The notes beneath the pieces are model-generated. The model was not told the origin of the DNA. It saw only the letters and a program-made list of their open reading frames with translations, and ran no database searches. A DNA stretch of 64,000 nt. Origin: Halapricum salinum (GTDB lineage: Archaea > Halobacteriota > Halobacteria > Halobacteriales > Haloarculaceae). The first letter of the stretch is position 1. Each line of letters starts with the position of its first letter. Shown here piece after piece: positions 24,834 through 34,777 of this stretch. The DNA lies in contig NZ_CP031310.1 in assembly GCF_004799665.1 (NCBI RefSeq), forward strand, positions 488,887 to 552,886, written 5' to 3'. Position numbers and translations under genes: made by a program.

Positions 24834-25820
24834 CTACTCTTCGACCCCGCCGTCGGCCCGGACGCCGACCCCGAGCGCTTTCTGCAAGTCGTACTCCTTG
24901 CGGGTGATTACGTACAGCCCCTCCTCGACGATCGCGAGCACTTCGGGTAACTGCATCACGACGATGTAGGTGATGCCCACGAGGGCAGCCACAGAGAGGA
25001 ACTGGGCGATAATCCGGTCGGCGACGATATACGAGACTTCCAGGTGTGTCTGGAGGCCGAACGCCGACATCACGGCGTCGGGGAAGACCTGGAGGCGCTG
25101 GTAGCCGAAGGTGTAGGCGATGAAGACGTTGCGCGCGATGTTGAGCACCCAGATGATCCCGACGGCTGCGGCCAGCGCCTTCAGTTTCCGTTTCAGTGGG
25201 GCACGGACGGCGGCGATGAGCCCGCCGAAGATCGCCATGCTGCCGACGCCGGTGCACGCCATCTTGATCGTGTAGACGATGTTGTAGCCGCCGTTTCGCT
25301 CGGGGAACTGGAAGAAGAAAGACTGGTGGTACGACTGTGGCGGTTCGGCCAGCGAGATATCGGCGGGGAAGTTGTTGCCCGCCACGACGCTGAAGTCCGC
25401 GCCGATCAGCGAGAGGACGACCGCGGTCTGATCGGTGACGACCGCGATCAGCGGATCGCGCAGGAACGGGACCGTCGACAGCGGGAGATAGATGAGCCAC
25501 GCGACCGCGACGCCCCGTGAGATCATCAGGAGTCGATCTCGGCCCGTCGCCAGCAGATAGCCCACGTACAGCGACAGCGGAATAGCAGCGACGACGGCGA
25601 TTCCCTCGGTGATCGACTTCTGATCGAAGACGAACTGGTAGATCGAGGACACCCAGAACAGCGCCAGCACGACCCAGCCGCCGACCAGCAGGTATCGACC
25701 CCACTCACGGTCGTACATCTCCACGACCGCGCCCGCGAGGAAGACGAACATGACGAGCCAGGAGAGGACTGCCCACCACTGGTGGGCCCACTCGAAGACG
25801 CCTGCGACTCCAGAGAGCAT
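24834..25820 (-). CDS. artA: archaeosortase A
   Basis: 328 residues with about eight membrane segments. The catalytic triad of the exosortase/archaeosortase superfamily is visible: Cys189 in YTIKMACTGVGS, Arg230 in LNIARNVFIAY and Arg269 in ADRIIAQF. All three are offset by the same 16 positions from the Cys173/Arg214/Arg253 that I recall for Haloferax ArtA. The enzyme removes PGF-CTERM tails from surface proteins (such as the S-layer glycoprotein) and attaches lipid. No PGF-CTERM substrate is encoded in the window. ATG 25820 has a TATA-like box (AAGTATATGC region, about 25842-25852) at leaderless spacing. Confidence 0.93.
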   Translation of the reverse strand: MLSGVAGVFEWAHQWWAVLSWLVMFVFLAGAVVEMYDREWGRYLLVGGWVVLALFWVSSIYQFVFDQKSITEGIAVVAAIPLSLYVGYLLATGRDRLLMISRGVAVAWLIYLPLSTVPFLRDPLIAVVTDQTAVVLSLIGADFSVVAGNNFPADISLAEPPQSYHQSFFFQFPERNGGYNIVYTIKMACTGVGSMAIFGGLIAAVRAPLKRKLKALAAAVGIIWVLNIARNVFIAYTFGYQRLQVFPDAVMSAFGLQTHLEVSYIVADRIIAQFLSVAALVGITYIVVMQLPEVLAIVEEGLYVITRKEYDLQKALGVGVRADGGVEE

Positions 25821-25941
25821 AGCCTGTGCCGTACTTACCCGACGGCAAGTATATGCTTTGCCGTCCGTCCGTGCAGCCACTGCACACGACCGCACTGGGC
25901 GCTGAGCGTCTCGTATGTGTGGTACGTCGTCACTCACAAGG

Positions 25942-26066
25942 TTTATTCGTCCCACCTGCCTCGTTTCGCGTACGATGTACGTCGGTGATCGATTTACACC
26001 GCGGTCCGTGTGATCACCGACCGTCAGGTCCGCGATTTTCCGCCTCCTCGGGCGGTGTGATTCATC
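25942..26066 (+). promoter_or_regulatory. thrS promoter and structured leader
   Basis: TTTATT at 25942-25947 predicts a start near 25970, leaving a leader of about 95 bases, unusual where most genes look leaderless. Hairpin 1: GTCGGTGATC (25981-25990) pairs perfectly with GATCACCGAC (26012-26021), enclosing ACAC/GTGT (25996-25999/26008-26011) around an eight-base loop CGCGGTCC. Hairpin 2: CCGCC (26040-26044) with GGCGG (26051-26055), eleven bases before the ATG. This may control translation of thrS. Confidence 0.5.
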
Positions 26067-28022
<1,956 letters not shown>

Positions 28023-28079
28023 TCGGGTTCGTATCAGCCCGTCGAAACACTTATTTCACGAGTTGTCGAACCCGTATTT

Positions 28080-28484
28080 GTGAAACGACGCGACCTTCTC
28101 GTCGCGACTGGATGCGCCTTCTCGGGAGCCGTCGCAGGCTGCCAGTCCACGACCGCGTCGGATGCCGAAATAACGGCCATCGAACTCGAGAATCACCGCA
28201 CCGAGGCTGCTCACGAGTTTTCGGTGCGGATCGACCGCGACGAAGAGACGGTATACGAGACCACCCGGCGACTGCGTGCGTCCGGTTCGGACAATTCGAC
28301 CGCCGTGCTGGATCGTCCCGTCGAGGGTGCAGGCGACTACGAGGTGTTCGTTTCAGCCGGAGCTTTCACTGAGAGTGTACACACCCGCAAGTTGCTCTAC
28401 GGCGAGCAGACGTGCCTCCACCTCGAGTTCTATCTGGGTGATGGGACGCTCCACTGGGAACGCACGAACCACAACGAGTGCTGA
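28080..28484 (+). CDS. Tat-exported lipoprotein, function unknown
   Basis: 134 residues starting at a GTG. KRRDLLVATGCAFSGAVAGC is a twin-arginine signal ending in a lipobox (AVAGC), so the mature protein is lipid-anchored at Cys21 outside the membrane. The rest is strand-rich (ITAIELENHRTEAAHEFSVRIDRDEETVYE), like small immunoglobulin-type haloarchaeal lipoproteins. A TTATTT box (28051-28056) 26 bases upstream supports the GTG as a leaderless start. No enzyme motif is visible. Confidence 0.82.
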   Translation: MKRRDLLVATGCAFSGAVAGCQSTTASDAEITAIELENHRTEAAHEFSVRIDRDEETVYETTRRLRASGSDNSTAVLDRPVEGAGDYEVFVSAGAFTESVHTRKLLYGEQTCLHLEFYLGDGTLHWERTNHNEC

Positions 28485-28491
28485 CAGGCGA

Positions 28492-28950
28492 TCAATCGTC
28501 GGTCGCTGCCGCCTTCTCGGCGTCCAGATCGTCCAGTGCCCACTGGACGACCCGCGCCTGCACGAGCCGTTGCTCGCCGACGGTCTCGTCTCGCTCGTAG
28601 GCCGCGATCGCCTCGCGGGCGTCCTCGCGCATTTCGGATTCGAGCGGGCGCTGATCGGGCTCGTCGCGGACGTCGTTGAGCAGCGCCTCGAAGTCCTCCC
28701 GGAGGTCGAAACTCGCCCGGGCGGCGTTACACCGCGAGAGCGGACTCACGCCCACGTCGAGGACGAGTTCGGCGACCAGCTCGAAGTCGTCGCCACAGAA
28801 GTACAGTGAGACCTCGCCGACGATGTCCTGCCAGGCGATCGGGTCAGCGTGTTTGCACAGCTGGAGGGCACGTGGCGGCAGATCCAGCCGTGCGCTCGTC
28901 TCCGGCGACCCGCACAGACAGCAGGGCTTCTCGGTCTTGCCGGTGTACAT
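28492..28950 (-). CDS. small cysteine-containing protein, function unknown
   Basis: 152 residues. Opens with MYTGKTEKPCCLCGSPETSA (CxxC-type cluster), followed by a helical acidic body and one more Cys in SPLSRCNAARASF, possibly completing a metal site. No known enzyme motif. Converges with the lipoprotein gene (seven bases between stops). The ATG at 28950 is taken; the 15 extra upstream codons are not distinctive. Confidence 0.7.
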   Translation of the reverse strand: MYTGKTEKPCCLCGSPETSARLDLPPRALQLCKHADPIAWQDIVGEVSLYFCGDDFELVAELVLDVGVSPLSRCNAARASFDLREDFEALLNDVRDEPDQRPLESEMREDAREAIAAYERDETVGEQRLVQARVVQWALDDLDAEKAAATDD

Positions 28951-29078
28951 ACCCGCCCTGTGGACCAGATCGACTTGTAGTTGTTCCCGGGCCAAGGTGG
29001 CACGTCGAGTGACGAATAGATCCGCGTGGCTACGTGGCTCGGCGTATCTGTGTCGAAAGACGACAGGGACAGACCCAC

Positions 29079-29098
29079 CATAATAGTACCAAATTATG
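29079..29098. promoter_or_regulatory. palindrome upstream of the lactate genes
   Basis: CATAAT-AGTACCAA-ATTATG is a perfect 6+8+6 inverted repeat in an AT-rich patch (29076-29115) that probably holds the promoter of the lactate permease gene. The leader to the ATG at 29257 would then be over 130 bases and ends in a strong purine-rich GGAGGG-type ribosome site (about 29234-29250). A dimeric regulator site is likely; no regulator gene is adjacent. Confidence 0.45.
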
Positions 29099-29256
29099 AT
29101 TAACTATTTGCTATCGTAGCGTAATCTGTGGTGCATGCGAGCTCGACACTGGCAGGATTCGGGTGAGAGTCCGAACGAAACACGGCCGGAGACCGCTGTA
29201 CTGCACTCACGTTTCGATACAGGTGCCGAACTGGGGAGGGGGAGGGAAGGTGAAAC

Positions 29257-31023
29257 ATGGCTTCGATAGTGGAGCTCCTGCTGGCGTTTGCACCGCTGTT
29301 CGTCGCGGGGGTACTGCTCGTCGGCTTCCTCTGGCCGGCGACGCGGGCGATGCCGCTGGCCTGGCTGACGGCTGTTCTCGTGGGATATACTGTCTGGGAG
29401 ATGCCGGTCGACTGGATCGCGGCCGCGTCGATCGGCGGTGCGATCACGGCGCTGACGATCCTCTGGATCGTCTTCGGTGCCCTGTTCCTGCTGTACGTGC
29501 TCCAGCAGGTGGGCGCGTTCGACCGCATCAATCGGGGCTTTGCCGCTGTCTCGGACGACCGGCGCGTCCAGATCGTCTTGCTGGCGTTCTTCCTGTCGAC
29601 GTTCATCGAGGGTGCCGCCGGGTTTGGGACGCCCGCGGCAGTCGTCGCACCGCTGTTGCTCGGGCTCGGGTTCCCCGGGCTGGCAGCCGTCGTCGTCGCC
29701 ATCATCGGTCACATCATCGCGGTGACCTACGGCGCCGTCGGGACACCGATCATCATCGGCATCAGGAACCCGCTACAGGCCTTCGAGGCGCCGATCAACG
29801 GCGGTGGATTCACCGTCGTCGAGTTCGCCGATCAAGTTGCAGCGTGGGCCGCGACGTATCACGCACTGGTGGGCTTCCTGATGCCGCTCATCGCCGTGAT
29901 GATGGCCGTGTACTTCTTCGGCGAAGAGCGCACGGTTCGTCCGGCGTTCGAAGTCGCGCCGCTGTGCCTGTTCGCAGGCATCGCCTTCGTCGTCCCCTAC
30001 TGGATCTCTGCGTGGTTTCTCACCGCCGAGTTCCCGTCCCTGATCGGCTCGATGGTCGGCGGTGGGATCACCATCGCCGTCCTCAGAGCGGGCTACCTGC
30101 TCCCCGACAGCCACTGGGAGTTCCCCGCTCAGGAGAGCTGGCCCGACCACTGGGTCGGCTCCGTCAAACCCGGCGGCTCGAACGCCCCTACCGACGGTGG
30201 CGTCGACCTGGCGGCGGACATGTCGCTGCTGAAAGCGTGGGCTCCCTACGTCCTGCTGGTGGTCCTGCTGGTCGTCACGCGGGCCAGCGACCAGATCAGC
30301 GAGGCGATCGGCGACGCGAGCATCGGGGCCACTGTCTCGGACGTGTCGCTGCTGGGGACCGACGTCGGAAACTTCACCCTCGGCATCGTTCTCGGGTGGA
30401 GTCAGATCCTCGGGACGGATATCGGAAACAGTATCGCCTGGATGAGCGTACCCGGCTTCTGGCTGGTCGTGAGCGCACTCGCAGCGATCCCGCTGTACCG
30501 GATGTCCGGGACGCAGGTCCGGGACGCGCTGGATGAAACGCTGGAGAAACTCGTCTCACCGCTGATCGCGCTCGTGTTCGTCATCGCGATGGTGCAGGTG
30601 ATGCTGCAGTCGGGCAACCCACCGGGTGCCGAACTCGACGGGATGATCGTCGTCCTCGCTCGCGCGACGGCCGACGTGCTCGGGCCGGCCTACCCATTCG
30701 TCGCGGCGTTGATCGGCGCGCTCGGCGCGGCGATGGCGGGATCGAACACCGTCTCGAACATCACCTTCAGCGGGTTCCAGTTCGAGGCGGCGGGCGAAGT
30801 CGGTGCGCCGCGACAACTGGTCGTCGGCGCCCAGGCCGTCGGCGGGGCCATCGGGAACCTCGTCGCCATCCACAACCTCGTGGCGGCGCTGGCGACCGTC
30901 GGCCTCGTCGGTCAGGAGGGGCGGGTGATGCGACTGAACTTCATCGTCCTGCTGTACTACTCGCTGGCCGTGGGCGTCCTGGCGATGCTGTTCAGCTACG
31001 TCCTCTTTCCCACCCTGTTCTAA
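29257..31023 (+). CDS. lctP: L-lactate permease
   Basis: 588 residues, about 13-14 membrane segments, LctP family. Signatures: FFLSTFIEGAAGFGTPAAVVAPLLLGLGFPGL, GTPIIIG, and GSNTVSNITFSGFQFE near the C-terminus. Imports lactate (and possibly glycolate) with a cation. First gene of a cluster with the two lactate-oxidising systems downstream. A central soluble loop (about 295-320) is Gly/Pro-rich. Unlike most genes here it has a ribosome-binding site and a long leader. Confidence 0.94.
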   Translation: MASIVELLLAFAPLFVAGVLLVGFLWPATRAMPLAWLTAVLVGYTVWEMPVDWIAAASIGGAITALTILWIVFGALFLLYVLQQVGAFDRINRGFAAVSDDRRVQIVLLAFFLSTFIEGAAGFGTPAAVVAPLLLGLGFPGLAAVVVAIIGHIIAVTYGAVGTPIIIGIRNPLQAFEAPINGGGFTVVEFADQVAAWAATYHALVGFLMPLIAVMMAVYFFGEERTVRPAFEVAPLCLFAGIAFVVPYWISAWFLTAEFPSLIGSMVGGGITIAVLRAGYLLPDSHWEFPAQESWPDHWVGSVKPGGSNAPTDGGVDLAADMSLLKAWAPYVLLVVLLVVTRASDQISEAIGDASIGATVSDVSLLGTDVGNFTLGIVLGWSQILGTDIGNSIAWMSVPGFWLVVSALAAIPLYRMSGTQVRDALDETLEKLVSPLIALVFVIAMVQVMLQSGNPPGAELDGMIVVLARATADVLGPAYPFVAALIGALGAAMAGSNTVSNITFSGFQFEAAGEVGAPRQLVVGAQAVGGAIGNLVAIHNLVAALATVGLVGQEGRVMRLNFIVLLYYSLAVGVLAMLFSYVLFPTLF

Positions 31024-31035
31024 TCGTAACCACTG

Positions 31036-31043
31036 TTTATATT
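31036..31043 (+). promoter_or_regulatory. TATA box of the FAD/Fe-S dehydrogenase gene
   Basis: TTTATATT lies 23-30 bases before the ATG at 31066, so this gene can be transcribed leaderless from its own promoter and not only from the permease promoter. Confidence 0.55.
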
Positions 31044-31065
31044 TCAGCAGACCAACCAGACTACA

Positions 31066-34000
31066 ATGTCAAGACATAACACGCCACAATCGAGCACCGA
31101 TCCGGCGAGTGACCCACACGCCGACTACGACTACCGCAACGACGACACCAACCGGCCCGAGGTCGTCGCCGCGCTCGAACCACGAATCGACGGGGACGTC
31201 CGGTTCGACACCTACACACGGGAACTGTACGCGACCGACGCCAGCGCGTACGAGCAACTCCCGATCGGCGTCGTGTCCCCAGTTTCGACGGCCGACGTCG
31301 CGACAGTCGTGCGGTACTGTGCCGACAAGGAGATCCCAGTCTTGCCCCGCGGTGGCGGCACCAGCCTCGCGGGACAGGCCGTCAACGAGGCTGTCGTGCT
31401 GGATTTCAAGCGCCACATGGACGAGTTCGTCTCGTTCGACCCCGACGAGGAGACCGCGCGTGCCCAACCGGGGATCACCATCGCGCGTCTCAACGACCGC
31501 CTGTCGGGACACGGACTGAAGTTCGCACCGGATCCCGCCTGGGGCGACAAGTCCGTCCTCGGCGGTGCGATCGGGAACAACACCACGGGCGCACACTCGC
31601 TGAAATACGGCAAGACAGACGCCTACGTCGAGGAGTGTGAGGCCGTCCTCGCGGACGGAACGGTCACCACCTTCGGCTGGGTCGACGTCGCGGACCTCCA
31701 CGACCGGGCCGACCGCGTCGCCGAGATGGCCGATCCCGGCCTGGAGGACCGCGTCTACGCGGAAGTCTCGCGGATCCTCCGCGAGGAGACCGACGAGATC
31801 GAGGCCCGCTATCCCGACCTCAAGCGCAACGTCTCGGGATACAACCTCGATCACCTCCTCGAGAACGCTCGCGAACACGACGCGGTCAACCTCGGACGGT
31901 TGCTGGCCGGCAGCGAGGGGACCCTGGCCATCGTCACGGAGGCCGAGGTCTCCCTGGAGCCCATTCCCGACTCGAAGGCCGTGGTCCTGCTGACCTACGA
32001 CGGCGTCATCCCGGCGATGCGGGACGTCGCGCCGATCCTCGAACACGACCCCTCGGCGGTCGAGGTCATGGACGACGTCATGCTGGACCTGGCCCGGAAC
32101 ACCGGGGAGTTCGCCGACCTCGTGGCGACGCTCCCCGAGGGGACCGACTCGACGCTCCTGGTCGAGTTCTACGCCGACTCGATGGACGAGGCGCGCCGGA
32201 AGATCGCGGACCTGCTGGCCGACCGGCTCCCCGGCTACGAAGCCGCCGTCGAACCGAGCGAGAGCCACCTCGAAACGAGCGCGGACACCCACGCGATCGA
32301 CGCCCTCGAAGCGTACGACCCCGACCGCCAGGCGAAGTTCTGGAAGATGCGCAAGTCCGGACTCCCGATCTTGCTCTCCCGGACCGGTGACGACAAACAC
32401 TGGCCGTTCGTCGAGGACACGGCCGTCCCGCCCGAGCACCTCCCGGAGTACGTCGCCGACCTGCAGGACCTGTTCGACTCCCACGACACGTTCGCGGCCT
32501 ACTACGCCCACGCGGGGCCCGGCGTCCTTCACATCCGGCCACTGCTGAACCTCAAAGCCGCCGACGGCATCGAGACGATGGAGGCCATCTCCGAGGCGGT
32601 GACCGACCGCGTGATCGAGTACGGCGGCTCGGTCTCGGGGGAACACGGCGACGGCCGCGCCCGCACGAAGTACAACCGGAAACTGTACGGCGAGGACCTC
32701 TGGCAGACCTTCCGGGAGCTGAAGACGGCCTTCGATCCCGACTGGCTGCTCAATCCCGGCAACGTCTGTGGCGACCACGACCCGAGCCAGCGGCTCCGGT
32801 ACGACGCAGGCTACGAGTTCGAATCGGATTTCGACCCCGTGCTGAACTGGGACAACGACAACGGCTTCCAGGGCATGGTCGAACTGTGTCACGGCTGTGC
32901 CGGATGCACGGGCCATCAGGACACGACCGGCGGCGTGATGTGCCCGACCTACCGGGCCGCAGACGAGGAGATCACCAGCACGCGGGGGCGGGCGAACATG
33001 CTCCGACAGGCCATGAGCGGCGACCTCCCCGCGGACGTCTTCGACGAGGAGTTCGTCTCGGAAGTGATGGACCTCTGTATCGGCTGCAAGGGCTGTCGCA
33101 ACGACTGTCCCAGCGGCGTCGACATGGCCAAACTCAAAGCGGAGGTCGGCCACGAGTACCACCAGCGCGAGGGTCTCTCCCTACGCGACCGCCTGTTCGC
33201 CAACGTCGAGACCGTCCTCAAACTCGGCAGTACCTTCGCGCCGCTGTCGAACTGGGCGATGGCCCTCCCCGGATCGGGCTGGATCGCCGAGAAGACCGTC
33301 GGTATCGCCCGCGACCGGACGCTCCCGTCGTTCCACCGCCGGACCTTCCGTGACCGGGTCGACGCCCGCGACGGACCGGCAGTCACCGAGGCGGCTGCCG
33401 AACGGAAGGCGTTGCTGCTGGCCGACCCCTACACCGACTACAGCCACCCCGACGTCGGCGAGGCTGCGCTGGACGTCCTCGAAGCCGCCGGCGTCCACGT
33501 CCAGGTCTCCGACGACGTCACCGACAGCGGGCGCCCGGCCTTCTCGAAGAGTATGCTCGATCACGCCCGCGAGACCGCCGAGGCAAACGTCGCAGCGCTG
33601 GCTCCGCGAGTACGCGACGGCTGGGACGTCGTGGCTGTCGAGCCCAGCGACGCCGTGATGTACCAGCTCGACTACCTGGATCTGTTGTCGGGTACGGAGG
33701 TCGAAGCCGTCGCCGAGAACGTCTACGGGCTCTGTGAGTACCTCGACGTTCACGGCCTCGACGACGACATCGCGTTCGACGCGCCCCCAGAATCGATCGC
33801 CTATCACGGCCACTGCCAGCAGAAAGCGACCCGGAAGGACCACCACGCCGTCGGCGTCCTCCGGCGGGCGGGCTACGAGGTCGACGCCATCGACTCGGGA
33901 TGCTGTGGGATGGCCGGGAGTTTCGGCTACGAGGTCGAACACCGCTCGATGAGCGCGGCCATCGGCTCGATCCTCTTCGAGCAACTGGACGACTCTTCGG

Positions 34001-34110
34001 CGACCCAACCGGTCGCGCCGGGAGCGTCCTGCCGGTCGCAACTCGAAGACTACGAGGAGACGCAGGGCGAACCCCCACATCCGGTCGAGATGCTCGCCGC
34101 CGCGCTGTAG
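31066..34110 (+). CDS. D-lactate dehydrogenase-type FAD/Fe-S fusion protein
   Basis: 1014 residues. N-terminal FAD-binding PCMH domain (PVLPRGGGTSLAGQAVNEAVVLDF; GGAIGNNTTGAHSLKYG), FAD-oxidase C-terminal domain (SGEHGDGRARTKYNRKLYG), then a ferredoxin-like region with CHGCAGCTGHQDTTGGVMCPTYR and CIGCKGCRNDCPSGVDM for two 4Fe-4S clusters, and a C-terminal CCG domain (YHGHCQQKATRK; SGCCGMAGSFGYE). This fuses GlcD-like and GlcF-like parts. It should oxidise D-lactate (less likely glycolate) and pass electrons to the quinone pool from the inner membrane face. Confidence 0.92.
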   Translation: MSRHNTPQSSTDPASDPHADYDYRNDDTNRPEVVAALEPRIDGDVRFDTYTRELYATDASAYEQLPIGVVSPVSTADVATVVRYCADKEIPVLPRGGGTSLAGQAVNEAVVLDFKRHMDEFVSFDPDEETARAQPGITIARLNDRLSGHGLKFAPDPAWGDKSVLGGAIGNNTTGAHSLKYGKTDAYVEECEAVLADGTVTTFGWVDVADLHDRADRVAEMADPGLEDRVYAEVSRILREETDEIEARYPDLKRNVSGYNLDHLLENAREHDAVNLGRLLAGSEGTLAIVTEAEVSLEPIPDSKAVVLLTYDGVIPAMRDVAPILEHDPSAVEVMDDVMLDLARNTGEFADLVATLPEGTDSTLLVEFYADSMDEARRKIADLLADRLPGYEAAVEPSESHLETSADTHAIDALEAYDPDRQAKFWKMRKSGLPILLSRTGDDKHWPFVEDTAVPPEHLPEYVADLQDLFDSHDTFAAYYAHAGPGVLHIRPLLNLKAADGIETMEAISEAVTDRVIEYGGSVSGEHGDGRARTKYNRKLYGEDLWQTFRELKTAFDPDWLLNPGNVCGDHDPSQRLRYDAGYEFESDFDPVLNWDNDNGFQGMVELCHGCAGCTGHQDTTGGVMCPTYRAADEEITSTRGRANMLRQAMSGDLPADVFDEEFVSEVMDLCIGCKGCRNDCPSGVDMAKLKAEVGHEYHQREGLSLRDRLFANVETVLKLGSTFAPLSNWAMALPGSGWIAEKTVGIARDRTLPSFHRRTFRDRVDARDGPAVTEAAAERKALLLADPYTDYSHPDVGEAALDVLEAAGVHVQVSDDVTDSGRPAFSKSMLDHARETAEANVAALAPRVRDGWDVVAVEPSDAVMYQLDYLDLLSGTEVEAVAENVYGLCEYLDVHGLDDDIAFDAPPESIAYHGHCQQKATRKDHHAVGVLRRAGYEVDAIDSGCCGMAGSFGYEVEHRSMSAAIGSILFEQLDDSSATQPVAPGASCRSQLEDYEETQGEPPHPVEMLAAAL

Positions 34111-34270
34111 TGGCTCGTGAGGTCGCCTCTCCCGTCGCCCCTCAGTGGCGACAAACGAGCGGCCCCAAAGAGATAACAGCGCACGCACCTCATGCTAGGA
34201 CGTTTCAGAACAGGGGGACAGGTCGGCGAGGGTCCGCGTCGGCCTGCCGGAAAACAGGGCCCAGATACAG

Positions 34271-34777
34271 ATGACGACACGATCCGACACCTACGATCGG
34301 TTCGCCGACAAGGCGGCCGCATACGACGTCGAACTGACGCGCACGGAAGTCGAATCGCTCCCGGAGACGATCTCGGACATGCTCGAAACGCCCGCGGTCG
34401 GAGCGCCGTTGCCGTGGGACGGGTGCTCGCTTCCAGAGAGCGTCACGACCGACCCGACGCCAGCACAGTTGAACGCGGCCGTCTCCGGCGTCACGGCCGC
34501 CTCGCTGGCCGTCGCCGACTACGGGAGTCTCGTCCTGGAGGCGACACCGGGCGGTGCCGAACCGGCGAGTCTCTTCGTCGACGAGCACGTGGCCGTGCTC
34601 CGCGAGCAGGACATCGTCCCCGACATGGCAGCAGCCTTCAAGTGGTTCGGTGATCGATTCCGCGAGACGCGCGGCTCGGCGATCATCGCCACCGGCCCGT
34701 CGGCGACGGCCGACATGGGCGCCCTCGTGAAGGGCGCACACGGCCCGAAGACGGTCCACGTGGTGGTAATTCCATGA
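34271..34777 (+). CDS. lutC: LUD-domain protein LutC
   Basis: 168 residues with the LutC ending GPSATADMGALVKGAHGPKTVHVVVIP and ADYGSLVLEATPGG typical of LUD folds. LutC works with LutA and LutB in the iron-sulfur L-lactate oxidase. It overlaps the next gene by four bases (ATGA), so the two are co-translated. The 160-bp gap before it has only a weak AT box (about 34166-34178). Confidence 0.93.
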   Translation: MTTRSDTYDRFADKAAAYDVELTRTEVESLPETISDMLETPAVGAPLPWDGCSLPESVTTDPTPAQLNAAVSGVTAASLAVADYGSLVLEATPGGAEPASLFVDEHVAVLREQDIVPDMAAAFKWFGDRFRETRGSAIIATGPSATADMGALVKGAHGPKTVHVVVIP

